From Barthelona sp. PAP020 (Eukaryota > Metamonada: BaSk clade), in assembly GCA_040182905.1 (NCBI GenBank), contig JARQWU010000023.1, forward strand, positions 1-64,000: DNA of 64,000 nt. The letters are read 5' to 3'. Below, piece after piece: positions 36,593-46,255 of the stretch. Under the pieces are notes generated by a model. It worked only from the letters and a program-made list of their open reading frames with translations, ran no database searches and was not told the DNA's origin. The stretch's first letter is position 1, and each line of letters opens with the position of its first letter. The translations under genes and the position numbers were made by a program.

Positions 36593-37183
36593 ATGGATTC
36601 AGCCGTTATTGTTATTGTCACAATTGGTGATTCAGCAGTAGGAAAGACATCTATTCTAAGAAATTTCATCTCATCAACCTTTACTGCGCATCATGTTCCC
36701 ACTGTTGGTGTTGATTTTAAATATCATGATTTTAATTTAAATGGACAAGATGTGAAACTACAAATTTGGGATACAGCCGGTCAGAAGAAATATCAAACAA
36801 TTACTACTGCTTTTTATCACGGTGCTCATGGTATCGTCGTTGCTTATGATGTTACACGGGCCAGCACCTTTGAAAACGTCCAAAATTGGTTAGATGCTGT
36901 TGAAAAACATGCTTCTGAAAATGTCGAATTATTGTTGATTGGAAACAAAACAGATCTTGATAAAGAAAGACAAGTCACCACAGAAGAAGGTTTAGAATTT
37001 GCCACCGAACGTGGAATATCTTTTATTGAAACTTCTGCACAATCTGGTGAAAATGTTTTGAAAGCTTTTGAATTATTAGGTAGTAAGATTGTCGAAAATA
37101 GGAAAATTAATCCCCCTGATGAAGGTCCTGAACCAATACCTGTTCCTGAACCTGTTGCAGATGATACCCCTTGTACTTGTTAA
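36593..37183 (+). CDS. Rab-family small GTPase (Rab1/8-like)
   Basis: 196 residues. G1 is GDSAVGKT (12-19), switch I T-V-G-V-D-F, G3 WDTAGQ (59-64), G4 NKTD and G5 TSAQ. The line FYHGAHGIVVAYDVT matches the Rab1/8/13 group. The C-terminus is CTC, a C-x-C geranylgeranylation site, after a Pro/Glu hypervariable tail. Switch II is unusual: GQKKYQTI in place of GQERFRTI, with the catalytic Gln kept. Rabs of this group act in ER-Golgi or Golgi-plasma membrane transport. Divergent from the CTU2-like gene, 163 bp apart. Confidence 0.85.
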   Translation: MDSAVIVIVTIGDSAVGKTSILRNFISSTFTAHHVPTVGVDFKYHDFNLNGQDVKLQIWDTAGQKKYQTITTAFYHGAHGIVVAYDVTRASTFENVQNWLDAVEKHASENVELLLIGNKTDLDKERQVTTEEGLEFATERGISFIETSAQSGENVLKAFELLGSKIVENRKINPPDEGPEPIPVPEPVADDTPCTC

Positions 37184-37311
37184 TTTGTTCAAAGTAAAAA
37201 ATTGTGAATTTATGCTTCCCATTTTTTTTTTTTGGTTGATGTGTGATATGAATAAAGTATTGTGAAGTAAAGAAAAATTGAAAGAAATTTTATTTTTATT
37301 TGTTGAATCAG

Positions 37312-39192
37312 ATGGTATTGAAAGATTTGTTTGACGAAAATGAAAATGAAGACTCGGTTGATCTCACAGTGAATGAGAAGTTCGCACGAAAATTGGAAAA
37401 ACAGAAAATTCAACAAGAAAAACAGCGATTATTGGACAAATATGGGAAAAACGTTTTGAAAGAAGAAGATGACGACAGCTCTGATTCTGATTTGGAAGAT
37501 TCTGATGCAGAATTAATGACCCCTTATATTGCAGGTCAAATTGTTGAGACATTAAAAGCTCTCAAATCCAAGGATCCGAAGATTTATGATGAAAAGTTTA
37601 ATTTTTTTGATGAATCTAACATGGAACAAGAAGAAGACACCTTGGTTGATAAATCTTTTGAAAATTTCAAAGGCGAAAAACCCATGAATCTCACTCAATA
37701 TGAAGCACAAATTGCCATAAATGAAGCAAACAACGGATATAATAGTGATGATGAAACTGAAAATGCTGACAAGAGAGAAGAGGAAAAGAAGGAATTGACT
37801 TATGTTGAAACTCAACAAAAAGTCAAAAATGATCTGTTGAAAATGATTGAAAATGAATATGGAGACGAGGACACAGATGATTTTGTTGTTAACAATGCCA
37901 AAAAAGACAAGAAAAAACGTGCTTTGTTTACAGATGATCACAAGAAAATACTTGAGCAATTTATTGACACTTCAAAAACACGTAGCGAAGAATTGGACAA
38001 ACATCATGGATTTAAATCTATTGATGGAGAACATGCTGAATATTTGAAGGACTTTTTAATCAATGAGCGTTGGGTTGACAATGTAAGCAGCGAAAGCGAT
38101 TTATCTGCTGAAGAAGAAGAAAATGATGCCACCGAAGAATATGAGGCAAAAATTGCACATTCAAATCAAATTGGAATAGCTATGTATTCGAGAGATGACG
38201 GTGATGGTTTCAGAAAGAATGAAAGTAGTCGTAAACAGAAGAGAAAAGAAAAAGAGGATAAATTGAAAAGAATGAAAAAACAGAGAAAAGACGAGTTGAA
38301 CCATCTTAAGAAGTTGAAAAAATTAGAGCTTCTTGAAAAGTTGGCTGAATTGGATGATGTTACTCAAGGAGCTGCTGTTGAATTATTGGAAGCTTCAAAT
38401 AAATTAAAAATACCCAGCAAGCCAAAAGATATTGATGATTACACTGAATATGATGCAAAAATAGATGATTTCTTGGAAGGTGAATTTGACGAAGAAGAAC
38501 ATGAAAGAATGATGAACCAATTTTACAATGAGGAATGGTATGACAAAAGTGATGAGGATGATGAAAAGCCAGTATTTAGTGATTTAGAACAAGAAATAGA
38601 GGAGAGAAATGATGGCTTGAACAAGTTTGTTAGAAGTTCTGAAACTTTGAATGAGAATTCAAACATTCATCAAATTCGTCAGTTGATCGAAGAAGAAGAT
38701 ATCGAAGATTTGGATACTGAAATAAAGGATGAAGATTCAGCTGAATTAAAGGATAAAAAGAAAAAATATCAGGAAATAAGACAACACAAAAGAGAATTGT
38801 TTCAAGAATTTTTGAAAGAATATTATCAAATAGGCTATGAAGATATGATTGGAAATCAACCCGTCAGATTCAATTACATTGAAGTTGATAAAAATGATTT
38901 CGGAATGAATGTTGAAGATATTCTTGAAATGGATGACAATGAACTCAACCAAATTGTTGGTTTGAAAAAGTTGGCCCCTCACAGAGAGGACCTCGATGAA
39001 CTGAACAAGTATTATCAAAAACCAAAAATTAGACAAAAAAATCGTAGCAAAATTGATCGAATCAGAAAGATGAGAAGCGATGATCTCAATTCAAAGAAGA
39101 GAGACAACAGTTTCAGAGTTGACAAATCTGCAAAATTAGACAAGTCAAGAATCGCTGCTTATACCAGTGGCCGGAGAAATAATAGACGTTGA
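37312..39192 (+). CDS. KRI1: KRI1 ribosome biogenesis factor
   Basis: 626 residues from ATG (MVLKDLFDEN). The N-terminus has VNEKFARKLEKQKIQQEKQR, the typical KRI1 opening. The middle is alternately acidic and Lys-rich. The C-terminal KRI1 domain (about 490-580) contains EYYQIGYEDMIGNQPVRFNY, then NDFGMNVEDILEMDDNELNQ and KKLAPHRE, in the family order. The end is basic (RNNRR). KRI1 works in the nucleolus with KRR1 on 40S assembly. The gene starts 128 bp after the Rab stop. The acidic/basic low complexity is normal for the family. Confidence 0.85.
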   Translation: MVLKDLFDENENEDSVDLTVNEKFARKLEKQKIQQEKQRLLDKYGKNVLKEEDDDSSDSDLEDSDAELMTPYIAGQIVETLKALKSKDPKIYDEKFNFFDESNMEQEEDTLVDKSFENFKGEKPMNLTQYEAQIAINEANNGYNSDDETENADKREEEKKELTYVETQQKVKNDLLKMIENEYGDEDTDDFVVNNAKKDKKKRALFTDDHKKILEQFIDTSKTRSEELDKHHGFKSIDGEHAEYLKDFLINERWVDNVSSESDLSAEEEENDATEEYEAKIAHSNQIGIAMYSRDDGDGFRKNESSRKQKRKEKEDKLKRMKKQRKDELNHLKKLKKLELLEKLAELDDVTQGAAVELLEASNKLKIPSKPKDIDDYTEYDAKIDDFLEGEFDEEEHERMMNQFYNEEWYDKSDEDDEKPVFSDLEQEIEERNDGLNKFVRSSETLNENSNIHQIRQLIEEEDIEDLDTEIKDEDSAELKDKKKKYQEIRQHKRELFQEFLKEYYQIGYEDMIGNQPVRFNYIEVDKNDFGMNVEDILEMDDNELNQIVGLKKLAPHREDLDELNKYYQKPKIRQKNRSKIDRIRKMRSDDLNSKKRDNSFRVDKSAKLDKSRIAAYTSGRRNNRR

Positions 39193-39508
39193 GACAGTTT
39201 ATTACAGAATTAAATTTAGTAAAAAGTCTTTATATTTGGTTTTCATTTTTTTTTAGATTTTCAGCAGTATTCAATTCTTTTTGTTTTTAGGCCTAAAAAT
39301 ATTCATTCATCTTTTTTAACCGAAAATACTTCTACTAAAGTGGTCTTTTACCCAAAATTAATGAAAGATAATCTGCCAAACAAAGAAACGTGAAACATTT
39401 CCCCAAAATAAATCAAAAATGAAAAGAAAATTGATGCAAACAACAAAATAACAATCTAAAAATTAAAAATTATCAAAAAAATAAACAATCGAAATGAAAC
39501 AAATTTAT
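39193..39508. other. Intergenic between convergent genes
   Basis: 316 bp between the KRI1 and MT-A70-like 3' ends. AT-rich; nothing recognised. Confidence 0.35.
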
Positions 39509-40429
39509 TTACAAATTATCTTCACGATAATAATGAGCTAATAATTTTTGCAACATTATCTCCACAGAATTGGAAGAGTTTCTGAGTTGAGAATCAATGT
39601 GATAAAAAAATTTATTGATTTTTTCATCAAACTTGTGAGGACTGAATTTTTTTTGGGGGTTTTTCTTTAAAACAAACCAATTCTTTAAACAAGGGTTAAT
39701 TGCACTATTTTCTCCACCAATATAAATCTTTGCTGGATGAATTGAAAATCTTTCAATTCGTTGAATCAGTGATGACAACAGTTCATTTTTTTTTCCAATA
39801 ATACAATCATTATCAATGTTGCAATGAACATATTTAGAATTTGATATTCGAGGAATGTTGCCATGAACACCAACACAACAATAGGATACATGATTTTTAA
39901 AATATTTGGAATTGAAAATGTCATCATCATCAGTGTTAACTAAAACAATAGTTTCAATTTGTTTGAATCCAAAGGCTTTTGTTAATTTCAATACAGTTTC
40001 ACGTTGTTGAACGTGTTCATACATAAAAAATAACAAACAAGTTGAATCAATAGCATTACGAATGTTATGAACACAGCTTAAATCAAATTTACCATCAACC
40101 CACGGCAAATCCAATAGAATTGTTGAAAATTTCCTTTCATGTGAAAAATTTAAAAAAGGGCTTTGATTAGATTCAAAAATTATATGACAATTGGTTTGAT
40201 CAACAGAATGTCTCTTTATTTCAATAATTCTTTTCAAAGTTTCGTTAAAAACAATCGAATTTGAAGGATAAATTTCATCAACAGGTATTATGGGAGATCT
40301 CTTTTCCCGAAATAATGATGTTTCCCCCGCTTCCAATTTCAATTCATTGTTGTCAGTAAAAATTCTCACATTTTCTTGTTTTAATGCATTTGAAAGTAAT
40401 TTTTTAATGTTAGCATTGATATTCGCCAT
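39509..40429 (-). CDS. MT-A70-family protein (METTL14/IME4-like), divergent active site
   Basis: 306 residues. The ILLDLPWVDGKFD segment (105-115) sits where active members carry DPPW; here it is DLPW. Further on are CCVGVHGNIPRI and HCNIDNDCII, matching the MT-A70 pattern C-x-x-G-x-x-G-x-P and the (N/D)-x-D-x-I-x strand, then IERFSIHPAKIYIGG, corresponding to the IFGR segment. Family members methylate adenine N6 in mRNA (METTL3) or support that enzyme (METTL14, whose motif is EPPL). The altered motif suggests a supporting, non-catalytic partner, though that is inferred. It shares a 55 bp divergent promoter with the TBL1-like gene. Confidence 0.6.
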   Translation of the reverse strand: MANINANIKKLLSNALKQENVRIFTDNNELKLEAGETSLFREKRSPIIPVDEIYPSNSIVFNETLKRIIEIKRHSVDQTNCHIIFESNQSPFLNFSHERKFSTILLDLPWVDGKFDLSCVHNIRNAIDSTCLLFFMYEHVQQRETVLKLTKAFGFKQIETIVLVNTDDDDIFNSKYFKNHVSYCCVGVHGNIPRISNSKYVHCNIDNDCIIGKKNELLSSLIQRIERFSIHPAKIYIGGENSAINPCLKNWFVLKKNPQKKFSPHKFDEKINKFFYHIDSQLRNSSNSVEIMLQKLLAHYYREDNL

Positions 40430-40484
40430 AAAAAATTCTTTGAGTTTTCATTTGTTTCTTTTTTTTTTTAATATTTCAATTGAA

Positions 40485-41973
40485 ATGTCATTTACGAGCG
40501 ACGATGTTAATCAATTGGTATTTAATTATATGTTAGAATCTGGAATGGAACATACAGCCTTTACTTTCTTTCATGAATCTTTATTGAAAGAAAGTGATTT
40601 AATGGATAGTAGTGTCATGCCAGGACAGCTTATTACATATTTGCAAAAAGGATTATTATACAGTGATCTTGAAGAGCATTTACAAGAGGTATATTCATTC
40701 ACAAAATTTACAATCTAATTTTTAGGACGGTTCTTTAAAAGAATGTTCTTCTGTTTTTAGTTTAGTACATCCACATGTTTGTCAGTCACAACCAAGCAAA
40801 ATACCTCTGCTTTTGGATGGGCATTTGAGAAAGTTAGATAAGAGAAAACCTGTTTTATACACGTCTTTTTCGTCAAATTTTCCTTATTTGGCCTGTTTTT
40901 CCAAATATTGTGTGATTATTCATCATTTAAATCTTATTAATGGAGGATTTCCGGGTGGAACTGAACCTAGAATTAGTATTGATGAAAAAGCTGTTGATGT
41001 TACTGAAATAATTTCAAAATTTGAGGATAAAGAAGTTGTTAATAATACAAAAGTGTCTTCAATGTGCTGGCATCCTTCTAAAGTAAATTTAACAGTTGGT
41101 ACTGAAAGTGGCCATGTCATTTCATTATATGTTGATAATTCTAGCATTCCAAAGATCTCTAATTTCAATTCTTCAAGAATACTTCGTTTGCGTTGGCATG
41201 AAAGTGGCGATTATTTGATTTGTTTAACAAAGGATGGCAAAGTGACTGTATTAACCCATGACTTAACATTACAACAAACATGGCAACCTTTTCAATTTCC
41301 AGCTACTCAGTGTCGTTGGAATCCAGTAAACAAATTACAATTCTCTGTATCTTCAAAAGATTCTGAAGATTTGTTAATCTTCACATTGGGTGAAGAAGAA
41401 CCTCAAAGAATCAATTGTCCTTGGAATGTTGATCAATTTTCTTATTCTTTAACGGCTGAATATTTAGCTATTTCTGGAAATGGTATTGTACAAATATATT
41501 CTTTCAAAGAACAAAGAGTTATTAGAGAAACAATGTTAGGAACAACTCCCCTCGACTTAATATGGTATTTGGGTTCTGATAAACTTGAATATGTGTTGAC
41601 AGGACCCCACGAAAATTTTGCCATATTAAAGATACCAGCAACTCCTTCATCACCTAATGATGAACCTGAACCACTGATCACCACTTCAGCTTCTGGTGAA
41701 ATGACTGCCATCGCTATTTCTCCTGGCCATAAATATTTGGCTTTTGGTTATAGGTCAAGGTGGTTATTCTTTTTCAATTTGCGTGCAGGCAAAATTGTGA
41801 TGAGAACATATTTGAACTCTGCTATAAATCACATTCATTGGAAGGATGATGAAATCTTTTCAGTTTGCTCCAATCAAAAGAATCAGCATTCTTATGTTTG
41901 GTTGGGTCACATGAGTGAATTGTTTCCTCTCGCTACAAATAGTTCTGACAGTTTTGAAAATGCTTTACAATAA
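40485..41973 (+). CDS. TBL1/TBL1XR1-like LisH and WD40 protein (two exons)
   Basis: 483 residues after removing a 37-bp intron: exon 1 is 40485-40688 and exon 2 is 40726-41973, joined in phase 0. Exon 1 encodes the LisH motif (VNQLVFNYMLESGMEHTAFT) and YLQKGLLYSDLEEHLQE. Exon 2 opens DGSLKECSSVFSLVHPHVC, which completes the TBL1 segment of the form E-D-G-T-L-x-x-C-x-x-x-x-L. WD40 blades follow from about 115 (MCWHPSKVNLTVGTESGHVI, LRWHESGDYLICLTKDGKVT, IAISPGHKYLAFGYRS). TBL1 family proteins join SMRT/NCoR or Set3-type histone deacetylase complexes. Without splicing the frame stops at 40718. Confidence 0.75.
40689..40725 (+). other. Spliceosomal intron, 37 bp
   Basis: Begins GTATATTC and ends CAATCTAATTTTTAG. 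The GT...AG ends and a CTAAT branch-like motif 9-13 bases before the end are visible. Removal joins LisH and WD40 parts in frame and removes an in-frame stop. It is the only intron I can support in this window. Confidence 0.75.
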
Positions 41974-42230
41974 TGTCTTCATAAAATATCCTTTTTTTAT
42001 TGTGGTTATATTTTTCAGTTATTGTTAATAATGGAAAATGAATGATGAACAACCCTCTTAAAAATTCTTTGTATCATTCACATTTTGTTGAAACTTATTT
42101 CTGCTTTGTTTTTTTATTGTTGGGAAACAAAAAAATATAAAGTGGAATGTTTATAATTGAGCCTTAGAAAAGAAATCCAATGAATTGTTAACAAATCATT
42201 ACATTTCTTTTTTTTTTTTTTGATTGTTTT

Positions 42231-44126
42231 ATGATGAACAATACATTTTCAATACCTTCAAACCATATTAAAGGAGAAGTTCCAACAGAAACTGATGCAT
42301 CTTGGTTGATCAACGAGAGGTCAACTCCTTACATAAGTCTTAAGGTTTCTGCTCAATATAAACCTAATTTCAACTGTTTAGGGGCAAGAAGTTTAATCAA
42401 TCCTAACACTGATGAATATGGAGAATACAAATGGAGGACTTATCATGAAACCTTTCTTGACATCAATCGAATTTCGCATTCTATTGAAAAAATAGGTCTT
42501 CAAAAAGGTGATCGTGTTGGTGTACTCTCAAACAATTGCCCTCAATGGTTTTTGTTGGATTATGCTTTAGGTAGGCTTGGTTTGATTGTTGTTCCAATTT
42601 ACACCAATATTAATTATGATTCTATCAAATACATTATTGAAAATTCTGGTTTAAATACCCTCTTTGTTTATTCAAAAAAAATTGTTGAAGTCAGTAGATT
42701 GTGTGAAGAAATTGATAATCTTCAACATGTTTTCTTAATGGATAATGAAGAACCTTATGATGAAATTCCAAATTGTTTTGATGGTACTGTATCAGAATTA
42801 TTGAATTCATGTGAGTTGAACGAAAATGATCTGATGAATTTGGAAGTTTATTCAGAACCTAATGATATTTTTTCTTTGATATATACTTCAGGAACATCAG
42901 GGGAACCTAAAGGATGCATGTTAACACATAAAAATGTCATGACTGGAACTCTTATGTGGGTTAGACATGCTCCCAGGTATTCTGGATTGCCTGAAGAACT
43001 GGAAAGAGATATCTATTATTCTTTTTTGCCTATTGCACACATATATGAAAGAAATATCTTGTTGATGATGGTTCTTCATTGTAATGCTATTGGTTTTAAT
43101 TCTGGTTCCATCAATAGATTGTTAACTGATATGCAAGTGCTGAAGCCAACATGGATTATTGCTGTGCCAAGAGTTTTAGAGCGTTTCAAATTTGGAGTTG
43201 AATCAAATGTGGCAGAATCTAATTTTATTAAAAGGGCTTTATATCGTATGGCTGTAAATTCAAAGAATTATGCCATTTTGAACAATGGATCCACTCCAAT
43301 TTGGGACAAATTGGTTTTTAGTTCTGTTCGTCAGGCGTTTGGTGGGCGATTAAGAATATGTTTCTCAGGAAGTGCTTCTTTGAGTTATGATACTTATTTG
43401 TTTTGTAGAGGTGTTTTAGGATTAAATTTATGTGAAGGTTATGGTTCAAGTGAAACTGCTGCATCTATTTCTGTTCAACCACTTTATTCCAATGAAATGA
43501 TGAATGTTGGTCACTTCTTGGATGGCTTTGAATATAAATTATTGGAAGTTGAAGAATTTGGGTTTTCTCCCAATGATAAACCCAATCCCAGAGGTGAACT
43601 TTTAATTAGAGGACCACAGGTGTTTAAAGGATATTGGAATGATCAAAACGCTACTGATAATGCTTTAAAAGATGGATGGTTACATACTTCTGATATCGTA
43701 GAAATATTACCTAATAAGATGGTTAAAATTATTGATCGTGTTAGTGGTGTCATTAAAATGCCACAAGGAGAGTTCGTTCACCCTGAAGCTTTGGAGGGTA
43801 TTTATAAAGAAGCCGAAATTATTGATGATATCTGGATTATAACTGGATCGTCAAAATTACTAGCTTTTGTGTGGTTGAATACTCAACAAAATGTGAGAGA
43901 AGAAGATGTACTTCTTCAATTGAATGAAGTTTGGAGACAAAAGGAATTGAAGAGTTATGAAAGAATTTTTCATGTTGGCATCATGAAAAAACAACTTTCT
44001 GCTGATAATGGTGAATTAACAGCAACTTTTAAGAAACGAAGAAGAGTTTTGGAATCTCTTTATCACTTGGAAATAACTGAATTACGAAAAAACCTTGCTG
44101 CTAAATCATTGTCTGTAAAAAATTAA
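42231..44126 (+). CDS. Long-chain acyl-CoA synthetase
   Basis: 631 residues of the AMP-forming adenylate family. The P-loop-like motif is YTSGTSGEPKGCMLTHKN (about 219-236). Further signatures are FLPIAHIYERN, SGSASLS, the ATP/AMP motif GYGSSETAA, the D of the AMP ribose site in GWLHTSDIVEI, and the linker IIDRVSGVIKMPQGEFVHPE (the usual K-L-x-Q-G-E-Y-V-x-P-E). The end LTATFKKRRRV is the conserved LTPTFK-x-x-R. The enzyme activates long-chain fatty acids with ATP and CoA. All catalytic signatures are present; the KM of IKMPQGE replaces the usual KL. No clear signal or PTS1 (ends SVKN). A T15-like tract lies just upstream of the tandem ATGATG start. Confidence 0.85.
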   Translation: MMNNTFSIPSNHIKGEVPTETDASWLINERSTPYISLKVSAQYKPNFNCLGARSLINPNTDEYGEYKWRTYHETFLDINRISHSIEKIGLQKGDRVGVLSNNCPQWFLLDYALGRLGLIVVPIYTNINYDSIKYIIENSGLNTLFVYSKKIVEVSRLCEEIDNLQHVFLMDNEEPYDEIPNCFDGTVSELLNSCELNENDLMNLEVYSEPNDIFSLIYTSGTSGEPKGCMLTHKNVMTGTLMWVRHAPRYSGLPEELERDIYYSFLPIAHIYERNILLMMVLHCNAIGFNSGSINRLLTDMQVLKPTWIIAVPRVLERFKFGVESNVAESNFIKRALYRMAVNSKNYAILNNGSTPIWDKLVFSSVRQAFGGRLRICFSGSASLSYDTYLFCRGVLGLNLCEGYGSSETAASISVQPLYSNEMMNVGHFLDGFEYKLLEVEEFGFSPNDKPNPRGELLIRGPQVFKGYWNDQNATDNALKDGWLHTSDIVEILPNKMVKIIDRVSGVIKMPQGEFVHPEALEGIYKEAEIIDDIWIITGSSKLLAFVWLNTQQNVREEDVLLQLNEVWRQKELKSYERIFHVGIMKKQLSADNGELTATFKKRRRVLESLYHLEITELRKNLAAKSLSVKN

Positions 44127-44337
44127 TTTGTTTGTTGTTGTTTTATTTGGATTGAAATGAAATTTTTGTAAAAAATAATGACAGCAACTTTTTACAGTGA
44201 ATAACTATTTCAATTTTATTGATAATTGTTATAAATAAGATTAAATTTCTGTTTTACATCAGTATTCAGTGGAAAATTGAAAAAAAAAATAAGTGAAATC
44301 TCAATTTTCAGTGAACTCAAAAACATTTATTTTAATA

Positions 44338-46059
44338 ATGTCCTTCACAGCTACTTTAAAAATATCAAATAGAAGTACTGACACTGTTAATTTTAATCCT
44401 GAGGAATCTGTTGGTACCTTTAAAGAACGAATTTCTAATAATTTGGAAATTCCCATCGAATCACAAAGGTTGGTCTATAATGGAAAAATATTGAGTAATA
44501 ATGAGTCTTTATTAACTGATTACGGTATGTCTTCTGATTGTACATTGTATCTTGTAATTATTGGAGGAAATAAAAGCAAGAAGCCTTCAGTTCCTCGTAC
44601 AACTACCAGACAAACCAGTAGAACTACAACTGAATCCTCCAGCAATAGGATTGGAACTCGTACATCATCTCAAATTCCTTCCAATTTTTCTACTTCATCA
44701 TCAAATTCAACTGAAAATCCTCAAATTAATACTGAATCCTCTCAACAACAAAATGTTTCGGCTAATGCATCAGCTACTTCCAATCCCTTTGGAAATTTGT
44801 TTGGAAATATGGGAGATCTTTCTCAACTTCAACAGTTATATGATTCAATGGGTATTGATATGAATGAAATGCAGGAAATGTCCATGAGAATGTTCAGAGA
44901 AAATCCGGAATTGATGCAAAGAATTACACAATCGATATATTCTGGTGGAAATCCTTTTCAAGATACTGACACATTAAGAGAATTGTTAACTGGTAATCCA
45001 ATGATTCAACAAGCTCTTAATGAGCATCCTGAACTTGGAGAGATTTTTGAAAATGATGATCAATTGGAGCAGCTTGGTCAAATGATGTCGGATCCTGAAC
45101 AATTAAGAATGGCTGTCAGTAATATGGAACATCAAATACAAAATATTGAAAACCAATTTGGTGGAAGTGCTTTGTTACAAAGAGTTTTCAACACTGCAAA
45201 TGAAGTTGAAGATGCTTTGAATCCTATTGATAGAACTGTTCAACCAGGTGATATGGAAGCAAATGATGAAATCCAAGAGGAAGAATTTCCCGATCTTTTT
45301 GAATCTCAAAGATCTCGTAGAACTTCACAAAATGGTTCCAATTCACAAACTAACAATCAAAATGAACAAAATCAAAACAGAACCAATCCCTTTCCCAATA
45401 TCGGTGCCAATCCTTTTGCTGGTTTAGGCGCTAATCCATTTGGTGGCATGGGTATGCCAGGTATGGGTGGTTTGCCTGATGACCAAAATTTGGATATGCT
45501 TGAATCAATGATGAATTCCCCATTGTTTGCTGAACAAATGAGACAAATGAGTGAACATCCTGAACAATTGGAAGCAATGTTCAGTATGATTCCTGGTGCT
45601 GAGAACAATCCAATGCTTCAAATGATGAGATCAAATCCTGAAATGATGAGACAAATGATGAATCCTGAAAACATTCAAAGACAATTGAGAATGATTAGAG
45701 GTTTACGTGGAATGACATCTCAAAATAATAGCACAAATAATACCAATGAAAGCAGTAACAGAAGTGAATCTTCTTCTCAACAAGCTCCTCCCACTCTTCC
45801 TTTTGACTTGTTTGGATTTGGTCCTAATGCTGGTAGATCTGATGCTGGTAATCCTCCTAATCCACGTTCAAATCAAAGTAATCAAAACAGAACTCCTTTA
45901 TTGTCTGTTCAAGATAACAGAGAAAGATACAGTTCTGAATTGAGTCAAATTGCTCAAATGGGTTTACCAACTGATGATAATACTGTCAGGTTATTGGTTA
46001 GATTTGGTGGCAATGTTGAAAGTGTAGTTAATTCATTGTTGGATGGAAGTTTTTTCTAA
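44338..46059 (+). CDS. UBQLN: Ubiquilin/Dsk2-type shuttle factor
   Basis: 573 residues from ATG (MSFTATLKIS). A ubiquitin-like domain (1-75) has LVYNGKILSNNESLLTDYGM. STI1-type helical repeats with many NP-x-x-Q / ENPE units occupy about 165-250 and 385-460 (MFRENPELMQR, LLTGNPMIQQALNEHPELG, MRSNPEMMRQMMNPE). Gly/Met/Asn-rich linkers include GMGMPGMGG. The C-terminal UBA (about 530-573) is SELSQIAQMGLPTDDNTVRL, then FGGNVESVVNSLL. Ubiquilins carry ubiquitinated or membrane-protein clients to the proteasome. The domain order is standard, and length is close to human (about 590-620). Confidence 0.9.
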   Translation: MSFTATLKISNRSTDTVNFNPEESVGTFKERISNNLEIPIESQRLVYNGKILSNNESLLTDYGMSSDCTLYLVIIGGNKSKKPSVPRTTTRQTSRTTTESSSNRIGTRTSSQIPSNFSTSSSNSTENPQINTESSQQQNVSANASATSNPFGNLFGNMGDLSQLQQLYDSMGIDMNEMQEMSMRMFRENPELMQRITQSIYSGGNPFQDTDTLRELLTGNPMIQQALNEHPELGEIFENDDQLEQLGQMMSDPEQLRMAVSNMEHQIQNIENQFGGSALLQRVFNTANEVEDALNPIDRTVQPGDMEANDEIQEEEFPDLFESQRSRRTSQNGSNSQTNNQNEQNQNRTNPFPNIGANPFAGLGANPFGGMGMPGMGGLPDDQNLDMLESMMNSPLFAEQMRQMSEHPEQLEAMFSMIPGAENNPMLQMMRSNPEMMRQMMNPENIQRQLRMIRGLRGMTSQNNSTNNTNESSNRSESSSQQAPPTLPFDLFGFGPNAGRSDAGNPPNPRSNQSNQNRTPLLSVQDNRERYSSELSQIAQMGLPTDDNTVRLLVRFGGNVESVVNSLLDGSFF

Positions 46060-46255
46060 GTTATCAATGTTAAGTAATTTTATAAATTTATGAGATTTTT
46101 TTTTTTAATTCTTTTGGAGCAATCTTTATTCCATTATTATTTCCTTTCAGTGAACAAGGTACATTTAAGTAGCATTGACACAAAAAAAAAATAGAAAAAA
46201 AAAGATGGAAAACATTTATAGACTAAATAGAATTGAAGACCAAAAAAAAAACCCC

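Noticed and set aside
37552-38047. ORFs on both strands inside KRI1
   Set aside because: Shadows of an acidic and Lys-rich coding region. The KRI1 frame has clear family motifs.
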